NCBI GenBank assembly: GCA_036510515.1
Contig: DATCDS010000128.1
Span: forward strand, 1-15,487
Source of the DNA: JALYSX01 sp036510515
GTDB taxonomy: Bacteria; Vulcanimicrobiota; Vulcanimicrobiia; Vulcanimicrobiales; Vulcanimicrobiaceae
Direction: 5' to 3'
DNA length: 15,487 nucleotides
Below are positions 14,812-15,487 of this stretch, one piece after another; positions within the stretch are counted from its first letter, which is position 1, and the number at the start of each line of letters is the position of its first letter. The position numbers and the translations under genes are program-made. Below the pieces are notes generated by a model. That model worked only from the letters and a program-made list of their open reading frames with translations. It made no database searches and was not told where the DNA came from.

Positions 14812-14919
14812 GATAAGAACCCACGTGCGCGCGTATTAGAAAATCGTTAATGGGGCGACGCGCGGCGCGAGCGTTCTCGTTGTAGGGATATCAATCCCCA
14901 CCTTTTAGAGGAGCACTCC
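14812..14919 (+). promoter_or_regulatory. leader and likely promoter of the secreted DUF5666-like gene
   Basis: This stretch has an A+T-rich patch (TATTAG and GTTAAT around 14838-14853) in an otherwise GC-rich region, a candidate for the -10 side of a promoter; no clear -35 is seen. A small hairpin, GGGAT (14885-14889), loop ATCA, ATCCC (14894-14898), sits just upstream of the ribosome-binding site. Whether it has a regulatory role is unknown. Confidence 0.35.
14908..14913 (+). promoter_or_regulatory. ribosome-binding site GAGGAG for the DUF5666-like gene
   Basis: GAGGAG lies 6 bases before the ATG at 14920, with good spacing. It supports this start and efficient translation. Confidence 0.75.
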
Positions 14920-15294
14920 ATGGGCAAGAAGATTATCCCAACCGCCGCGAGGGCGCTCGGCGTCGTTGCGGCGCTGGCGCTGTTCGCATCGCTGACGGGC
15001 TTGCAGGCCCAAGCGCAGGTCTATCCCTCGACGCGCTACGCGCAGCCCGGCTACGCCAGAAACGATCGTCGCCACACCGACGTCACGGGCATCGTGACCT
15101 CGTTCGACCGTTTCGATATGACCGTTCGTACCCGCGGCCGGGACATCGCGGTGCACCTGCATCAGGGAACGATCATCAATCCGACGGGCACCGACCTGCG
15201 ACGCGGAATGATCGTCAACGTCAGCGGCTATCGCAACGGCGGCGAACTGGAAGCCAATCGCATCGATTTCACCGGCTGGGCGGGTCGTCGCTAG
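14920..15294 (+). CDS. secreted DUF5666-like small OB-fold protein
   Basis: This 124-residue protein has a clear signal peptide: K3-K4, R11, then a hydrophobic core (VVAALALFASLTG) and a likely cleavage after AQA around 30-32. The mature part starts with a Y/R/Q-rich linker, then a beta-rich domain at about 53-118: TDVTGIVTSFDRFDMTVRT, IAVHLHQGTIINPTGTDLRRGM, and VNVSGYRNGGELEANRIDF. This layout matches the DUF5666 type, small extracytoplasmic OB-fold-like domains of unknown function common in this kind of bacterium. A good GAGGAG site precedes it. It could follow the sigma operon under its own promoter, and may be a target of it. It converges on the small membrane gene at the edge with one base between stops. 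No cysteines, no lipobox. Confidence 0.78.
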   Translation: MGKKIIPTAARALGVVAALALFASLTGLQAQAQVYPSTRYAQPGYARNDRRHTDVTGIVTSFDRFDMTVRTRGRDIAVHLHQGTIINPTGTDLRRGMIVNVSGYRNGGELEANRIDFTGWAGRR

Positions 15295-15295
15295 G

Positions 15296-15484
15296 TCACC
15301 AAAGCGCGCCGTCGGCAACTAGGATATAGACGATGGGGCCCAAGCCCCAGACGATCCCAACGATGAACCAGACGACCTTCTGGGTCGAGGTCAGGTCGCC
15401 TCGGCCCAGAAGGTTCACCCACATCAGGATCATCGCGATGGGATGCAAAACGATCGAAAGCAGGATTTCAAAGAAGAGTTTCAC
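15296..15484 (-). CDS. small PLDc_N-like membrane protein (start near window edge)
   Basis: This 62-residue protein has two membrane helices, at about 4-26 and 36-57, joined by a short polar loop LGRGDLTSTQK. The order 'helix, R-DL--TQK, W, helix, G-P--Y-L' matches the PLDc_N (phospholipase D nuclease N-terminal) family of two-helix proteins. These often occur as stand-alone small proteins with no catalytic part and unknown function. The GTG at 15484 is three bases from the window edge and the frame is still open, so an earlier start is possible, though the length already fits stand-alone members. Its stop is one base away from that of the convergent DUF5666-like gene. Confidence 0.75.
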   Translation of the reverse strand: MKLFFEILLSIVLHPIAMILMWVNLLGRGDLTSTQKVVWFIVGIVWGLGPIVYILVADGALW

Positions 15485-15487
15485 GAC

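Noticed and set aside
1..15487. tRNA, rRNA, CRISPR, insertion sequence, integrase or origin
   Set aside because: I saw no cloverleaf-like or repeat-spacer pattern, no transposase or integrase motifs and no terminal inverted repeats. Nearly all bases are explained by protein genes and no gap exceeds about 110 bases.

Overview
The window is a GC-rich, gene-dense piece of bacterial chromosome with no sign of mobile elements, RNA genes or CRISPR. The gene mix suggests a poorly cultured soil or rock lineage; my best guess is Eremiobacterota (WPS-2) or a neighbour such as Armatimonadota or Actinomycetota. It comprises a GlcNAc-kinase-like protein beside a PF12831-type FAD oxidoreductase, a DUF4870 protein, a CAT-type amino acid permease, a stand-alone HyuA-like protein, a SigK/RskA-type sigma/anti-sigma pair and a DUF4081-like GNAT protein. 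The taxonomic guess comes from gene content only.

Layout, left to right. (1) Bases 1-2237, minus strand: FAD-dependent oxidoreductase, a tiny ImmA/IrrE-like HExxH metallopeptidase and a BadF/BadG-type (GlcNAc kinase-like) ATPase that runs off the left edge. Both junctions are 4-base GTGA overlaps, so this looks like one translationally coupled operon. (2) Bases 2296-4274, plus strand: a DUF4870 membrane protein and an amino acid permease, divergent from the first operon. (3) Bases 4271-12606, minus strand: a probable six-gene operon. In transcription order it holds an unrecognised 136-residue protein, a secreted GH20 beta-N-acetylhexosaminidase, a many-spanning transporter with a long C-terminal soluble tail ending in a PDZ-like domain, an M20 metallodipeptidase, a HyuA-type hydantoinase/oxoprolinase and a small beta-rich protein. 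Its last stop codon overlaps the permease stop in a shared CTAG. (4) Bases 12710-14811, plus strand: ECF sigma factor, RskA-type anti-sigma factor and a GNAT acetyltransferase. (5) Bases 14920-15294: a secreted DUF5666-like protein, converging on a small PLDc_N-like membrane protein at the right edge.

How the genes may work together (inference): the exported hexosaminidase would free terminal GlcNAc or GalNAc from cell-wall, chitin or glycoprotein fragments. The unusual transporter and the permease would bring products in, the M20 enzyme and HyuA-like protein would process peptide or lactam parts, and the BadF-type kinase would phosphorylate the amino sugar. The two minus-strand clusters flank the permease and together resemble an amino-sugar and peptide scavenging locus. 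The most unusual items are the transporter-PDZ fusion and the minimal IrrE-like peptidase wedged between two metabolic genes.
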